DNA from: JACCVG01 sp034664165
GTDB lineage: Bacteria > Actinomycetota > Thermoleophilia > Solirubrobacterales > Thermoleophilaceae
NCBI GenBank assembly: GCA_034664165.1
Contig: JAXDIE010000049.1
Coordinates: 1 to 54,337, forward strand
Direction: 5' to 3'
DNA length: 54,337 nt
Shown here: piece after piece, positions 31,499 through 39,789 of the stretch
Layout of the letters: each line of letters opens with the position of its first letter
Numbering within the stretch: position 1 is the stretch's first letter
Translations under genes and position numbers: made by a program
Notes under the pieces: generated by a model
Seen by the model: the letters and a program-made list of their open reading frames with translations, nothing else
What the model was told of the DNA's origin: nothing
Database searches by the model: none

Positions 31499-32319
31499 AG
31501 GGCCACCTTCACTGCCTCCTGCTCCCGGAGGAGGGGGATCGGCTGGAGCTGGAGGTGGTCGTCGTCCATCGACCTGCCCGCCTGGGGCAGGAAGAAGCTG
31601 CGGCCACAGCTCGGGCACCCGAGCGCGCCGCTGACCAGCGCGCCGTCATGCAACTCTCCGCCACAGCTGGCGCAGGTGTCCCTGTAGGCCAGCAGGGTGC
31701 CGTCGACGTTGGCGATCACCAGCGACACGCCATCGACGGCCGTCCCGATCACCGCCTCGGGCAGCAGGCCGCCGATTCCCTCCACGTCGTGCCACGAGGG
31801 CGGCCCGTTCATCTCGAGAATCGGCAGCGGAATGCCGGTGACCTCCGGCTCGGCCTCCTCGATGACCCCTTCGACGTCCATGCCCAGCAGGTCCGGGGCC
31901 GCGGCCTCGAGTGCCTGCCGCACCGCCAGCTCGAGCGTCGAACTGGACGCCCGGCATGACTTGCAGCTGCCCTCGAGCCGCAGCTTCGCGATCCCGTCCT
32001 CTATCCCGAGCAGCTCGACGTTGCCGCCGTGGCTCTCCATGTAGGGCCTGACGGTGTCCAGCGCCTGCACCACGCGCTCCTCGATCGGAACCGGGTACAG
32101 GTCATGGATCATCAGCAGGCCCGCCACCAGGTCGTCCTCGGCCATGGCCGAGCGGGTCGTCTCATCCGAGAGCTCGACGATGCGCTCCAGCCCGGCCCCG
32201 TACATCTGGACTACCGCCGAGGTCAGCTCCTCGGCCAGCTCACGGCACGCCCCATCCTCGAGGTCCTCCAGTCTGCCCGTGAGCTCCTGCACACGGGCTA
32301 TCAGCTGATCGGGCCCCAT
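31495..32319 (-). CDS. NifU-like protein fused to an all-Cys Rieske/rubredoxin-like domain, 274 aa
   Basis: Starts 2 nt after the large subunit. The N-terminal helical region (1-80) is followed by a NifU C-terminal-type domain (about 80-160) with HGGNVELLGIEDG and the cluster-binding pair C119/C122 in GSCKSCRAS. The C-terminal domain (about 200-260) has the layout of a Rieske domain (DGTLLAYRDTCASCGG... GALGCPSCGRSFFLP), but both His ligands are replaced by Cys, giving a rubredoxin- or zinc-ribbon-like Cys4. Likely roles: Fe-S supply to the hydrogenase, or its electron acceptor. This type of fusion occurs next to group 1h enzymes in other actinobacteria as far as I know. Confidence 0.85.
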   Translation of the reverse strand: MGPDQLIARVQELTGRLEDLEDGACRELAEELTSAVVQMYGAGLERIVELSDETTRSAMAEDDLVAGLLMIHDLYPVPIEERVVQALDTVRPYMESHGGNVELLGIEDGIAKLRLEGSCKSCRASSSTLELAVRQALEAAAPDLLGMDVEGVIEEAEPEVTGIPLPILEMNGPPSWHDVEGIGGLLPEAVIGTAVDGVSLVIANVDGTLLAYRDTCASCGGELHDGALVSGALGCPSCGRSFFLPQAGRSMDDDHLQLQPIPLLREQEAVKVAL

Positions 32320-32321
32320 GC

Positions 32322-34103
32322 CTACGAGAATGCCGTTGGCGTGTGGACCACCTTGCGGACCGGCCCGCTCCCGCCATACATGTGCACGCCGCACGGCAGA
32401 CACGGGTCGAACGACCTCACCGCTCTCATGATGTCGATGCCCTTGAAGTTCTCCGGGCCGTTCTCCTCGAAGATCGGCGTGTTCATCACCGAATCCTCGT
32501 AGGGGCCAGGAGTCCCGTAGACATCACGCGGGCTCGCGTTCCATGGGGTCGGCGGGTACGGCTGGTAGTTCGCGATCTTGCCGTCCTCGATGACCATGTG
32601 GTGGCTGAGCACACCGCGGGCAGCCTCATGGAAGCCCACGCTGACGGCGTGGTCCGGAACCTTGAACTCGTTCCAGCTCTTGGTGCGCCCGGCCTGGACC
32701 TCCTTCATCGCCCGCTCCAGGTTGTGCAGCCCGATCAGGGCCGAGTACGCCTGGTGGTATGTGCGGGCGCGGTCACGCTCGATCGCGTTCGACTTCTCCG
32801 GCACGTGCCACTCCATCTCCATCTCGGGCATGTTGGGAGAGCGCGGAAGGACCATCTTCAGGCTGTGTCCTGTGGCCTTCACGTAGCCGAAGTCCACGAG
32901 GCCGGCCTTGGCCGTGCACCACTGGCGGGCGAACGGCCCCCCGCCGGTGTCGCAGCACACGTGCGTGTCGGTCCGCTTGTCGTAGATCCGCGGAGAGACG
33001 ACCCAGGTGTACTTGTCGTTGAAGTCGCGCTTCTGCGGCTTCGGCAGGGTCACCTTGTTCCAGGGGTGATTCTTGTCGACCGGGTTGCCCAGCGGGTCCT
33101 CCGTCACGAAGGTCCGCTCGTTCTCCCAGCCGTCGAAGTACGAGCTGCCCAGCAGGATGCGGATTGCCAGGTTGATCTCGACCAGGTCGGTCGTGATCAG
33201 CTCGCCGCCAATGGCGATGCCGGGGGTGATGTAGCGCTTGCGTCCCCACTCGGTCATTCCCTTGTAGCTGTAGTCGACGTAGTCCGGATCGTCGAAGCAG
33301 CCCCAGTTCACGAGGTTGGTCTCCCGGTAGCCAACCATGTCGTAGCCCGGGAGCTCCGTGAGGAAGAAGTCGTACAGGTCGTCGTGCATCGGCACGCTTC
33401 TCTTCACGTAGTCGAAGTACCTCATGAGGCGCACGTAGTAATCCGTGCACGTCTGGTGCGTGATATCCGCGCTGCAGCCACCCGGCATGATCGTCGACGG
33501 ATGCGTGTGCCGGCCCCCGAAGAGGCAGTACATCTCGCGGGTGTAGCGGGCCACGTGGAGGGTCTCCAGATAGAACTCGCCCGTGAACGGATTGAGCGCC
33601 CGCATGATGTCGGCGATCGTCTTGTAGCCGTGGATGTCCCTGCCGGGCGAGGAGGTGTTCTCCGCCGTGGCCAGCAGCGACGGATTGGTCTCCTTCACCA
33701 TCTGCTCGCAGAAGTCCACGTTGGCCATGCAGTCGTTGAAGATCGCGTGGTCGAACATGTAGTCCGCGGACTCGGCCAGGTTGAACGCCATGTCGCCCAG
33801 CGGCGGCGGCTTGACGTTGTAGGCCATGTTCTGGTTGAGGCACGAGCAGGTGCAGTGGTTGTCACCGCAGATGCCGCAGATCCGGCTGGTGATGAAGTGC
33901 GCGTCGCGGGGGTCGATCCCCTTCATGAAGATGTCGAAGCCACGGAAGACCATCGACGTCGAGTAGCAGTTCAGCACCTGCTGGTTGGAGAAATCGATCT
34001 CGGTGTGGATTCCGAGCGACCCGACGATGCGGGTGATCGGATCCCAGGACATTTCCTTGACCATGACCTTCGGGTCATGTGCAGTTGTCTCAATGGTTGA
34101 CAT
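32322..34103 (-). CDS. hhyL: [NiFe] hydrogenase large subunit, group 1h type, 593 aa
   Basis: Catalytic subunit of an H2-oxidising [NiFe] hydrogenase. The L1 motif is RICGICGDNHC (C76, C79) and the L2 motif is DPCLPCGVH (C568, C571, H574), supplying the four Cys of the NiFe site. The 19 residues after H574 should be cut by the protease encoded at 28587-29090. Sequence style and accessory genes (DUF5947-, DUF6084- and NifU-like) place it in the high-affinity group 1h that scavenges atmospheric H2. It is preceded by the small subunit with a 12-nt gap. Confidence 0.95.
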   Translation of the reverse strand: MSTIETTAHDPKVMVKEMSWDPITRIVGSLGIHTEIDFSNQQVLNCYSTSMVFRGFDIFMKGIDPRDAHFITSRICGICGDNHCTCSCLNQNMAYNVKPPPLGDMAFNLAESADYMFDHAIFNDCMANVDFCEQMVKETNPSLLATAENTSSPGRDIHGYKTIADIMRALNPFTGEFYLETLHVARYTREMYCLFGGRHTHPSTIMPGGCSADITHQTCTDYYVRLMRYFDYVKRSVPMHDDLYDFFLTELPGYDMVGYRETNLVNWGCFDDPDYVDYSYKGMTEWGRKRYITPGIAIGGELITTDLVEINLAIRILLGSSYFDGWENERTFVTEDPLGNPVDKNHPWNKVTLPKPQKRDFNDKYTWVVSPRIYDKRTDTHVCCDTGGGPFARQWCTAKAGLVDFGYVKATGHSLKMVLPRSPNMPEMEMEWHVPEKSNAIERDRARTYHQAYSALIGLHNLERAMKEVQAGRTKSWNEFKVPDHAVSVGFHEAARGVLSHHMVIEDGKIANYQPYPPTPWNASPRDVYGTPGPYEDSVMNTPIFEENGPENFKGIDIMRAVRSFDPCLPCGVHMYGGSGPVRKVVHTPTAFS

Positions 34104-34115
34104 GCGTATCTCCCC

Positions 34116-35171
34116 TTACCAGCGCTTGGAGTAACCGGTCGTGAGTTCGGAACGGTTGTGTCTCCACTCCGGCTCCTTGTCGTACTTGTTCTTGATGTTC
34201 CGCTTGCGGAAGTAGCGGACCATCGGGCCGTAGGTCAGCGACAGGAGCGTCGCTGCGCCTGCCCCGTACGGGTCCTCGTCCATGAACGGCATGAACTTGT
34301 CGGGGAATCCCGGCATCGTGCAGGCCATGCAGATGCCGCCCACGTTGGGGCAGCCTCCGATCCCGTTGACCCAGCCGCGGATAGGCACGTTGCACTTGAC
34401 GACCGGGCCCTTGCAGCCCAGCTTCACCAGACAGCGGTGATCGGAGCCGTACTCGGTTGCGAAATCACCCTGCTCGGCGAAGCCGGCGCGATTGCAGCCC
34501 TCGCGCACGGTCCTGCCGAAGAGCCAGGTGGGCCGGTGCTGCTCATCCAGATCGGGCACGGGAGCGAGACCGGCCAGATGGAGGGCGAGATACAGCAGCG
34601 TCTCGGTCATGTTGTCGGGCTGTGCGGGGCAGCCCGGGATGCAGACCACCGGGAGGCCGGCGCTCGACTTCCAATTCCAGCCGAGATAGTCGGGGACTCC
34701 CATGGCTCCCGTCGGGTTGTTCTTCATGGCGGGGATGCCGCCATAGGTGGCGCACGTGCCGATCGCGACGACGGCGGCGGCCTTCGGCGCCAGCCGGTCG
34801 AGCCACTCGTTGATTGTGATCGGCTGGCCGTCGGGGTTGATGCCGAAGCCGGACCAATGGCCTTCGCCGCTCAGGTTCTCGTTGCCCAGCGATCCCTCGA
34901 TGACAAGGACGAACGGGTCGAGCTTGCCCTGCTCGGCGTCAAACCAGGCCTGGATGTACTCGTCACCCACCTCGTAAGCGATCACCTGGTTGTGGATCAC
35001 GACCTTCGGCATGCCCGGAATGGCCTGGGTGATGATGTCCTCCAGGCTGGGGTTGGTGGCCGCGGTCATGGCGACCGAGTCACCCTCACAGGACAGCCCC
35101 GTGGTCACCCACAGGACATGAGCCGTTACCGCCTCTGTCTCCTTGAATTTTTCGACTTCGGCAACGCTCAT
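34116..35171 (-). CDS. hhyS: [NiFe] hydrogenase small subunit, group 1h type, 351 aa
   Basis: Fe-S electron-transfer subunit. The proximal-cluster region reads LSCEGDSVAM: C28 and D31, where other hydrogenases have CxxC. Asp at this place is the known 3Cys-1Asp proximal cluster of the group 1h enzyme of Ralstonia. Other ligands include IGTCATYGG, IPGCPAQPDN and the C-terminal Cys group (LGCKGPVVKCN, GGCPN, CMAC). There is no Tat signal or membrane tail, so the enzyme stays in the cytoplasm. ATG 35171 is chosen over upstream options because of AGGAGGAAGCC before it. Confidence 0.95.
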   Translation of the reverse strand: MSVAEVEKFKETEAVTAHVLWVTTGLSCEGDSVAMTAATNPSLEDIITQAIPGMPKVVIHNQVIAYEVGDEYIQAWFDAEQGKLDPFVLVIEGSLGNENLSGEGHWSGFGINPDGQPITINEWLDRLAPKAAAVVAIGTCATYGGIPAMKNNPTGAMGVPDYLGWNWKSSAGLPVVCIPGCPAQPDNMTETLLYLALHLAGLAPVPDLDEQHRPTWLFGRTVREGCNRAGFAEQGDFATEYGSDHRCLVKLGCKGPVVKCNVPIRGWVNGIGGCPNVGGICMACTMPGFPDKFMPFMDEDPYGAGAATLLSLTYGPMVRYFRKRNIKNKYDKEPEWRHNRSELTTGYSKRW

Positions 35172-35190
35172 GGCTTCCTCCTGATCTCGC

Positions 35191-36276
35191 TCAACAAATC
35201 CGTGGCAGCGGGTCACCGACCAGCTGGTCCATCACGCGCTTGCCACCGAAGCTCGTCTCCACCAGCACCATCCCCGGCGGCTCCGTCCGCACTTCACCTA
35301 TTTCCGCCGCCTGCTCACAGCCGGGGACCGACCGCAGTGCTGCAAGCGCGCGGTCGGCGGCTTCCTCACGGACGAAGGCGACGAGCTTGCCTTCGTTCGC
35401 GACATACATCGGGTCAATTCCCAAGATCTCCGAGGCCCCCGCAACCGCCGGGTTGATCGGCACCGCGTTCTCCCTCACGACCATCGCCACGCGCGAGGCG
35501 CGCGCCAGCTCGTTGAGCACCGATGCCACGCCGCCCCTGGTGGCGTCGCGCATGCAGCGCAGTTCGGGGCCGGCCTCCTCGAGCAGGGTGTCGACGACCG
35601 GCCAGAGCGAGCGGGTGTCGGACTCGATGGCCGCGTCGAGCTCGAACTCGCCGCGCGCGAGCATGATCGCGGTGCCGTGCTCGCCGATGGTGCCGGAAAG
35701 CAGGATGCGATCGCCCGGCTTGATGGCGTCGGTGGCCATCCTGGCACGCGGGTCGCGCTGCCCCACGCCGGTGGTGCAGATGTACATCTGGTCGGCCGCG
35801 CCGCGCTCGACCACCTTGGTGTCGCCCGCGACGATCTCCACACCCGCGGCCCGGGCGGCCTGGGCGATCGCGTCCACCTCGGCGCGAAGATCGTCGGAGG
35901 CCAGCCCCTCCTCCAGGATCAAGGACAGCGTGAGGGCCAGCGGCCGGGCGCCGGAGACGGCGAGGTCATTGACGGTGCCGTTCACCGCCAGGTCGCCGAT
36001 CGAGCCGCCGGGGAAGCGGATCGGCTTGACCACGAACGAGTCGGTGGTCATCGCCAGCTCCATCCCCTCGACGTCGACCGCGCCGGCGTCGCCCATCGCC
36101 CCGAGCGTCTCGCCACCGAAAGCGGGGACGAAGAGGCCTTCGATCATCGTCTGCGTGGCCTTGCCACCGGCGCCGTGGGCCATTGTGATCCGCTGGTCGC
36201 GGAACTTGGCCTGCTTGCCGCGGGCGGTGGCGATGATCCCGAGGATGCGCTCCTCGCGGTCGGTAACGGCGCCCAC
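35191..36276 (-). CDS. hypE: Hydrogenase maturation factor HypE, 361 aa
   Basis: Dehydrates the carbamoyl group on its C-terminal Cys to a thiocyanate, the CN donor. It ends in LPRIC, with the essential terminal Cys. The N-terminal PurM-like domain has MAHGAGGKATQTMIEGLF, and the second domain has DATRGGVASVLNEL. GTG 36276 follows the hypD stop directly (TAAGTG). The N-terminus is longer than usual by about 25 residues. Confidence 0.96.
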   Translation of the reverse strand: MGAVTDREERILGIIATARGKQAKFRDQRITMAHGAGGKATQTMIEGLFVPAFGGETLGAMGDAGAVDVEGMELAMTTDSFVVKPIRFPGGSIGDLAVNGTVNDLAVSGARPLALTLSLILEEGLASDDLRAEVDAIAQAARAAGVEIVAGDTKVVERGAADQMYICTTGVGQRDPRARMATDAIKPGDRILLSGTIGEHGTAIMLARGEFELDAAIESDTRSLWPVVDTLLEEAGPELRCMRDATRGGVASVLNELARASRVAMVVRENAVPINPAVAGASEILGIDPMYVANEGKLVAFVREEAADRALAALRSVPGCEQAAEIGEVRTEPPGMVLVETSFGGKRVMDQLVGDPLPRIC

Positions 36277-37392
36277 TTACACCACCTCCCGCTCACGCGC
36301 GAAGCGGCCGTAGTTGTAGTAGGCGGCGCAGGCGCCCTCGGAGGACACCATGCAGGTGCCGATCGGGCGCTCCGGCGTGCAGGCCGTGCCGAACACCTTG
36401 CACTCCCACGGCTTGATCACGCCCTTCAGGACCTCGCCGCACTGGCACGCCTTGGGATCGGCCACACGCACGTTCGGCACGCTGAACCGCACCTCGGCGT
36501 CCAGGTCGGCGTAGGCGTCCGAGAGCCTCAGCCCGCTCTGTGAGATGAACCCAAGGCCGCGCCACTCGAAGTGCGGCCGCAGCTCGAACACCTCGGACAT
36601 GACCTCCAGCGCGCGGGGGTTGCCCTCGTAGGGAACGACGCGCGCGTACTGGTTCTCCACCTCGCAGCGGCCCTCGGCCATCTGGGCCAGGATCATCCGG
36701 ATGGCCTGGAGCACATCCAGCGGCTCGAATCCGGCGACCACGATGGGCTTGCCATAGTCGGCCGGGATGAATTCGAAGGGCCGGGCGCCCACCACCGTCG
36801 ACACATGGCCGGGGCCGATGAAGCCGTCGAGCCTCAGGTCGGGCGAGTCGAGCAGCGCGCGCAGCGGCGGGACGATCGTCACATGGCTGCACATGACGGA
36901 GAAGTTGCGGACGCCTTCGGCCTTGGCCCGCTTGAGCGTGAGCGCCGTGGAGGGGGCTGTGGTCTCGAAGCCGATTGCGTAGAACACGACCTCGCGGTCG
37001 GGGTTCTGCTTGGCGATCCGCAGCGCGTCCAGCGGCGAGTAGACCATCCGGATGTCGCAGCCCTCGGCCTTGGCCTCGAGCAGGCTGCCCTCCGACCCGG
37101 GCACGCGCATCATGTCGCCGAAGCAGGTGAAGATCACGCCGGGTTGGCGCGCCACGGCGATTCCGTCGTCGACCCGGCCCATCGGGATCACGCAGACCGG
37201 GCAGCCGGGCCCGTGGACCAGCTCCACGTTGGCGGGCAGCAGGTCGTCGATCCCGAACTTGTAGATCGAGTGGGTGTGCCCGCCGCAGACCTCCATGAAC
37301 TTGTAGTGGCGCCCGGGTTCGACGGCGGCGAGGATCTCGGTCGCCAGGATCCGGCCCAGATCGGGATCGCGGAATTCGTCGACGAACTTCAT
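36277..37392 (-). CDS. hypD: Hydrogenase maturation factor HypD, 371 aa
   Basis: Scaffold with HypC for assembling Fe(CN)2CO. It carries the conserved EVCGGHTHSIYKFG near residue 35, HGPGCPVCVIP near 62, and the [4Fe-4S]-binding C-terminal Cys set (KACQCGEVLKG, CKVFGTACTPERPIGTCMVSSEGACAAYY). Length typical. ATGA overlap with the second hypC-like gene. Confidence 0.97.
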   Translation of the reverse strand: MKFVDEFRDPDLGRILATEILAAVEPGRHYKFMEVCGGHTHSIYKFGIDDLLPANVELVHGPGCPVCVIPMGRVDDGIAVARQPGVIFTCFGDMMRVPGSEGSLLEAKAEGCDIRMVYSPLDALRIAKQNPDREVVFYAIGFETTAPSTALTLKRAKAEGVRNFSVMCSHVTIVPPLRALLDSPDLRLDGFIGPGHVSTVVGARPFEFIPADYGKPIVVAGFEPLDVLQAIRMILAQMAEGRCEVENQYARVVPYEGNPRALEVMSEVFELRPHFEWRGLGFISQSGLRLSDAYADLDAEVRFSVPNVRVADPKACQCGEVLKGVIKPWECKVFGTACTPERPIGTCMVSSEGACAAYYNYGRFAREREVV

Positions 37393-37595
37393 GCGCCCAG
37401 CTCCGCCAGCGCGACGCCGGCGTGGACGAGCACCCGGTCACCGGGCTGGACGGTCACCAGTGCGATCTCGACGGTGCTCTTCGAACCGTCCTCGCCGGAG
37501 CACAGCGCGAGCCCCCGGTCCGCGTCGATCCGCTCGACCTGCATCGGGATGCCCTCATCGGAGCAGGTGATGCAGTGGTCGCCGCAGTCGTTCAC
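37389..37595 (-). CDS. Second HypC/HupF-like chaperone, 68 aa
   Basis: HypC-family beta-barrel protein that lacks the usual Met-Cys start. It begins MNDCGDHCITCSDEG, with four Cys/His candidates in the first 12 residues, then the HypC-like core (MQVERIDADRGLALC) and the barrel end VQPGDRVLVHAGVALAEL. Overlaps hypC upstream (ATGA at 37592-37595) and hypD downstream. Such paralogues occur in other group 1h clusters as I recall. It may serve a different stage or carry the ligand by CxTC. Confidence 0.85.
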   Translation of the reverse strand: MNDCGDHCITCSDEGIPMQVERIDADRGLALCSGEDGSKSTVEIALVTVQPGDRVLVHAGVALAELGA

Positions 37596-37870
37596 TCGAT
37601 CACGCTGGCCTTGAGCTCCTCGAGCTCCGCCTCATAGTCGGCGCCCATCCGCTCGAGCTGCCTACGGGTGGCGACCGCCTCCTCCTCGTCCACGCGGGAC
37701 ATCGCGAAGCCCACGTGGATCAGAACCCAGTCGCCTGAGTCGACTCCCACCCCGTCGTCGTCGAGGAGCCCGATGTTGATCGTGCGCTGGACCCCGGCGA
37801 CATCAACTTTCGCCAGGCGATTTGCCTGGTCGGTGATTTCAACGATCTGGCCGGGTATAGCCAGGCACAC
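37592..37870 (-). CDS. hypC: Hydrogenase chaperone HypC, 92 aa
   Basis: Canonical HypC: MCLAIPGQIVEI with the essential Cys2 that holds the Fe(CN)2CO group, then a beta-barrel ending in GDWVLIHVGFAMSRVDEEEA and a C-terminal helix. First gene of the minus-strand operon. Strong ribosome site GGAGGAGAAGGAG. The divergent Crp-like gene and a 26-bp dyad lie upstream. Confidence 0.96.
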   Translation of the reverse strand: MCLAIPGQIVEITDQANRLAKVDVAGVQRTINIGLLDDDGVGVDSGDWVLIHVGFAMSRVDEEEAVATRRQLERMGADYEAELEELKASVIE

Positions 37871-37937
37871 AGTGACTCCTTCTCCTCCGAGAAACGAATT
37901 CGCCTCACGAACCTACGTCCGGAGGCGTGCAGGCCAT

Positions 37938-37979
37938 AGCCCAATGGTTGAAAGGCAACGTTGCTTTTCAACATGGGCT
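37938..37979. promoter_or_regulatory. 26-bp operator-like dyad in the hypC/Crp-like divergent gap
   Basis: GTTGAAAGGCAAC (37947-37959) and GTTGCTTTTCAAC (37960-37972) are inverted with a single mismatch. AGCCCA (37938-37943) and TGGGCT (37974-37979) extend the symmetry. Centre at 37959/37960: about 90 nt before hypC and 58 nt before the regulator. Best candidate operator for the hydrogenase operon. Confidence 0.7.
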
Positions 37980-38017
37980 CGGAGTAGGGTCGACATCTCC
38001 CGAGGAGAGGGGCTCTC

Positions 38018-38773
38018 GTGACCCACCCGTCGGTCGCGCGACAAGAAGGAACTATCCGGATCCTCGAGGCAGACCCCGAGCTGGGCCTCCGCGTTCCCGC
38101 GGCCCAGATCGAGAACGCGCGCGTCGAGTTGGTCGCCCCGGTCAAGACGCTGTCGGTCGGCCACTGGGAAGTACCCCAGGCACGCAGCCGGCTCGGCTTC
38201 CTGATGCTCGAGGGGCTACTCGCGCGCGACCTGCTCCTGGCGGGCCACACCTGCACCGAGCTGCTCGGTGAGGGCGACGTGCTCCAGCCCTGGGTGATGC
38301 CGAGCGAGGACCGCTTCGTGCGCTATCACGTGCTCTGGCACGTGCTCGAGCCGGTGCGCCTGGCGATCCTCGACGAGCCGCTGGCGCGCTCCCTGGCCTG
38401 GTGGCCGCAGGTGATGAGCGCCCTGCTGGAGCGGGCTATGCGTCGCACCATGCGGATGTCCGTGCACCAGGCTCTTCTTCAGCTCTCCCCCGTCGAGACG
38501 CGGCTGCTGGTGCTCTTCTGGCACCTGGCCGAGCGCTGGGGGCACGTGGCTCCCAACGGGATAGTGGTCCGACTGCGCATGTCCCACGAGCTCCTGGGCC
38601 AGCTGGTGGGCAGCAAGCGGGCGTCGGTGACCACCGCCCTGGGCCACATCACCGAGAGCGGGCAGATCGAGCGGCGGGACGACGGCACGTGGCTTCTGCG
38701 CGGATCGCCGCCCGACGAGCTGGCGGGCATCCACTGGAACTACGGCACCGGCGTCTCTGCACCAGCTATCTGA
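38018..38773 (+). CDS. Crp/Fnr family transcriptional regulator, 251 aa
   Basis: N-terminal cyclic-nucleotide-binding-like beta-roll (about 30-130) and C-terminal winged helix (about 165-235) with the recognition region MSHELLGQLVGSKRASVTTAL. The nucleotide-binding signature is not obvious, and there is only one Cys, so it is neither a typical cAMP sensor nor an Fe-S FNR. GTG 38018 has GAGGAGAGG upstream. Divergent from the hydrogenase operon across the 26-bp dyad, so it is the likely regulator. Its 3' end overlaps the convergent RibD-like gene by 8 nt. Confidence 0.88.
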   Translation: MTHPSVARQEGTIRILEADPELGLRVPAAQIENARVELVAPVKTLSVGHWEVPQARSRLGFLMLEGLLARDLLLAGHTCTELLGEGDVLQPWVMPSEDRFVRYHVLWHVLEPVRLAILDEPLARSLAWWPQVMSALLERAMRRTMRMSVHQALLQLSPVETRLLVLFWHLAERWGHVAPNGIVVRLRMSHELLGQLVGSKRASVTTALGHITESGQIERRDDGTWLLRGSPPDELAGIHWNYGTGVSAPAI

Positions 38774-39422
38774 GAACTCGATAGGTCAGGTGGGTGACGG
38801 TCGGCGAGTCCACCACGCCGGCCAGCTCGAGGTTCGCGTCGCCGGGGCCAAGGCCGTCGAGCAGGCGCTCACCGCCCCCCAGCAGCCTCGGCACCAGGTT
38901 GATCATCAGCTGGTCGAGCAACCCCGCCTTCAGGACCTGCTGGATCGTGTTGGCTCCGCCGCCTACGTTCACGTGCTTGTCGCCCGCCGCCTCCTTGGCC
39001 TGGGCGATCGCCGATTCGACGCCGTCGGTGACGAAGATGAATGAGGTGCCGCCTTCCATCTCGAGCCGCTCTCGCGGGTGGTGGGTGAGCACGAACACGG
39101 GGACGTGGAACGGCGGATCATCGCCCCACCAGCCGGTCCAGGGCGGGTCCTCGGCCCACGGGCCCGGACCGCCGCCGAACATGCCCCGGCCCATCACCAC
39201 AGCCCCCAGGTCGGCGGTCATCTCCTCGACCACCTCGGAGTCGGAGTTCTCCTCGCCACCCGACCGGCCGTGCTGCTCCTGCCAGGAGCGGGCCGCAAAG
39301 GCCCATTCGTGAAGGCCCTCGCCGCCGTCGCCCAAGGGCACCTCGAGACGCTGGTTGGGCCCGGCGGCGTAGCCGTCAAGGGAAACGGCGATATGGCATT
39401 TGACGAGGCCCACCGCGCGCAC
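38766..39422 (-). CDS. Dihydrofolate reductase-like (RibD C-terminal family) protein, 218 aa
   Basis: NADPH-binding reductase fold shared by DHFR and the RibD C-terminal domain, commonly found as a single-domain protein. VSLDGYAAGPNQ at the N-terminus and the block HVNVGGGANTIQQVLKAGLLDQLMI near residue 170 are typical, as is GAVVMGRGMFGGG. True substrate unknown; the family is not the housekeeping DHFR. The start is uncertain: GTG 39422, or GTG 39413 three codons downstream. It diverges from a small zinc-motif gene. Confidence 0.88.
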   Translation of the reverse strand: MRAVGLVKCHIAVSLDGYAAGPNQRLEVPLGDGGEGLHEWAFAARSWQEQHGRSGGEENSDSEVVEEMTADLGAVVMGRGMFGGGPGPWAEDPPWTGWWGDDPPFHVPVFVLTHHPRERLEMEGGTSFIFVTDGVESAIAQAKEAAGDKHVNVGGGANTIQQVLKAGLLDQLMINLVPRLLGGGERLLDGLGPGDANLELAGVVDSPTVTHLTYRVLR

Positions 39423-39450
39423 GTTACCCGCTCCGCGCTAACTTGATCCC

Positions 39451-39789
39451 ATGGCCGTGAGGATGGTCTTCCGTTGTGAGATCTGCGGGTGTGAGCCCGA
39501 CGCCGAGACCCGGGTCAGCCTCGAACGGCAGTTGCTGGATCTGCGCCACGGTGAGTACGTCGACGCCGAGCCCGGCCGCTGGCTGATCTGGCACGGACGC
39601 GGGATCTACGGCCGGATGCTCTGGTCCTGCGGCGACCACCGCGGCGAGCTGAAGGCGATGCTTCGCGAGCAGTACGGCACCCTCGGGTGGCATCCCTGGG
39701 CCATGGGGCCACACCCGTGGCGAGGGCGGCGCGGCACGGACAAGGCACGGGCCATGACGCGTGGCGGCGGCTCGAGCTTTGGGCCCTAG
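39451..39789 (+). CDS. Hypothetical protein with N-terminal CxxC, 112 aa
   Basis: Not recognised. VFRCEICGCEPD at residues 6-17 with WSCGDHRGEL near 60 gives possible zinc ligands (Cys-x2-Cys plus Cys and His). The middle is hydrophobic/Trp-rich (RWLIWHGRGIYGRMLW), and the C-terminal third has repeated His-Pro-Trp (HPWAMGPHPWRG). The 3' end overlaps the start region of the AlkZ-like gene in another frame. Confidence 0.6.
   Translation: MAVRMVFRCEICGCEPDAETRVSLERQLLDLRHGEYVDAEPGRWLIWHGRGIYGRMLWSCGDHRGELKAMLREQYGTLGWHPWAMGPHPWRGRRGTDKARAMTRGGGSSFGP

Noticed and set aside
32343..34100. Open frame of 585 codons antisense to the hydrogenase large subunit
   Set aside because: High-GC codon bias keeps the complementary frame open; the opposite strand carries the clear L1/L2 hydrogenase motifs.
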